From Candidatus Falkowiibacteriota bacterium (lineage in GTDB: Archaea; Iainarchaeota; Iainarchaeia; Iainarchaeales; GCA-2688035), in contig JAFCBY010000042.1 of assembly GCA_017610485.1 (NCBI GenBank), positions 1 through 10,991 on the forward strand: a DNA stretch of 10,991 bases, written 5' to 3'. The translations under genes and the position numbers were made by a program. Within the stretch, counting starts at the first letter, position 1; every line of letters begins with the position of its first letter. Shown here one piece after another: positions 10,926-10,991 of this stretch. The notes beneath the pieces are model-generated. The model worked only from the letters and a program-made list of their open reading frames with translations. It did no database searches and had not been told where the DNA came from.

Positions 10926-10991
10926 ACAAGCCTACTTCTTTGACACATATGCCTTCTTTGAAATAATAAGAGGCAATCCAGCATACAAAAA
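10918..10991 (+). CDS. vapC: PIN-domain toxin VapC, system 3, N-terminal part only
   Basis: The ATG at 10918 overlaps the end of the antitoxin gene. Twenty-four complete codons are visible before the window ends, reading MSEQAYFFDTYAFFEIIRGN and a little more. FFDTYAFFEIIRGNP is the first PIN motif, with the catalytic Asp at D9. The rest of the domain lies outside the window, so integrity cannot be judged. Confidence 0.8.
   Translation, partial: MSEQAYFFDTYAFFEIIRGNPAYK

Overview
The window looks archaeal, most likely from a small-genome DPANN-type lineage; the lineage is inferred and not proven. The signs are AT-rich TATA boxes 25-30 bases upstream of start codons with almost no leader (for example before 1556, 4580 minus, 5972 and 6872), an archaeal-type CDP-alcohol phosphatidyltransferase, DUF217-type VapB antitoxins, and a tRNA-Cys without an encoded CCA. 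Genes are densely packed, with convergent pairs overlapping at their 3' ends.

Left part (1-4580) is mostly housekeeping. On the minus strand lie a LAGLIDADG-domain protein cut by the window edge and a HAD phosphatase. Divergent from them runs a lipid headgroup operon-like pair, an archaetidylinositol-phosphate-synthase-like enzyme followed by a second HAD hydrolase. A minus-strand pair, a ThiI-like THUMP protein with a decayed PP-loop and a PfkB-family kinase, converges on it.

Centre (4595-6640) is the most unusual part. A 140-base AT-rich leader repeat runs directly into tRNA-Cys(GCA). The last 25 bases of the tRNA gene and its flank recur perfectly at 5879-5903, and a copy with one base deleted lies at 6621-6639. 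The two segments between these three copies each carry a VapBC toxin-antitoxin pair, and the first also carries an unknown basic protein. This is the footprint expected from serial insertion at the tRNA 3' end, but no integrase is present.

Right part (6640-10991) begins with a decayed rve-type transposase fragment. It continues with a surface-glycan type cluster: two GT2 glycosyltransferases (one lacking the second Asp of its DxD motif), a methyltransferase pseudogene with an internal deletion, and a radical SAM/SPASM protein. A second copy of the leader repeat (10441-10581) sits upstream of the radical SAM gene. On its other side, in place of a tRNA, come hairpins and a third TA pair (AbrB-type antitoxin plus a PIN toxin cut by the window edge). 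Thus 5.7 kb of accessory DNA is bracketed by two direct copies of the leader repeat.
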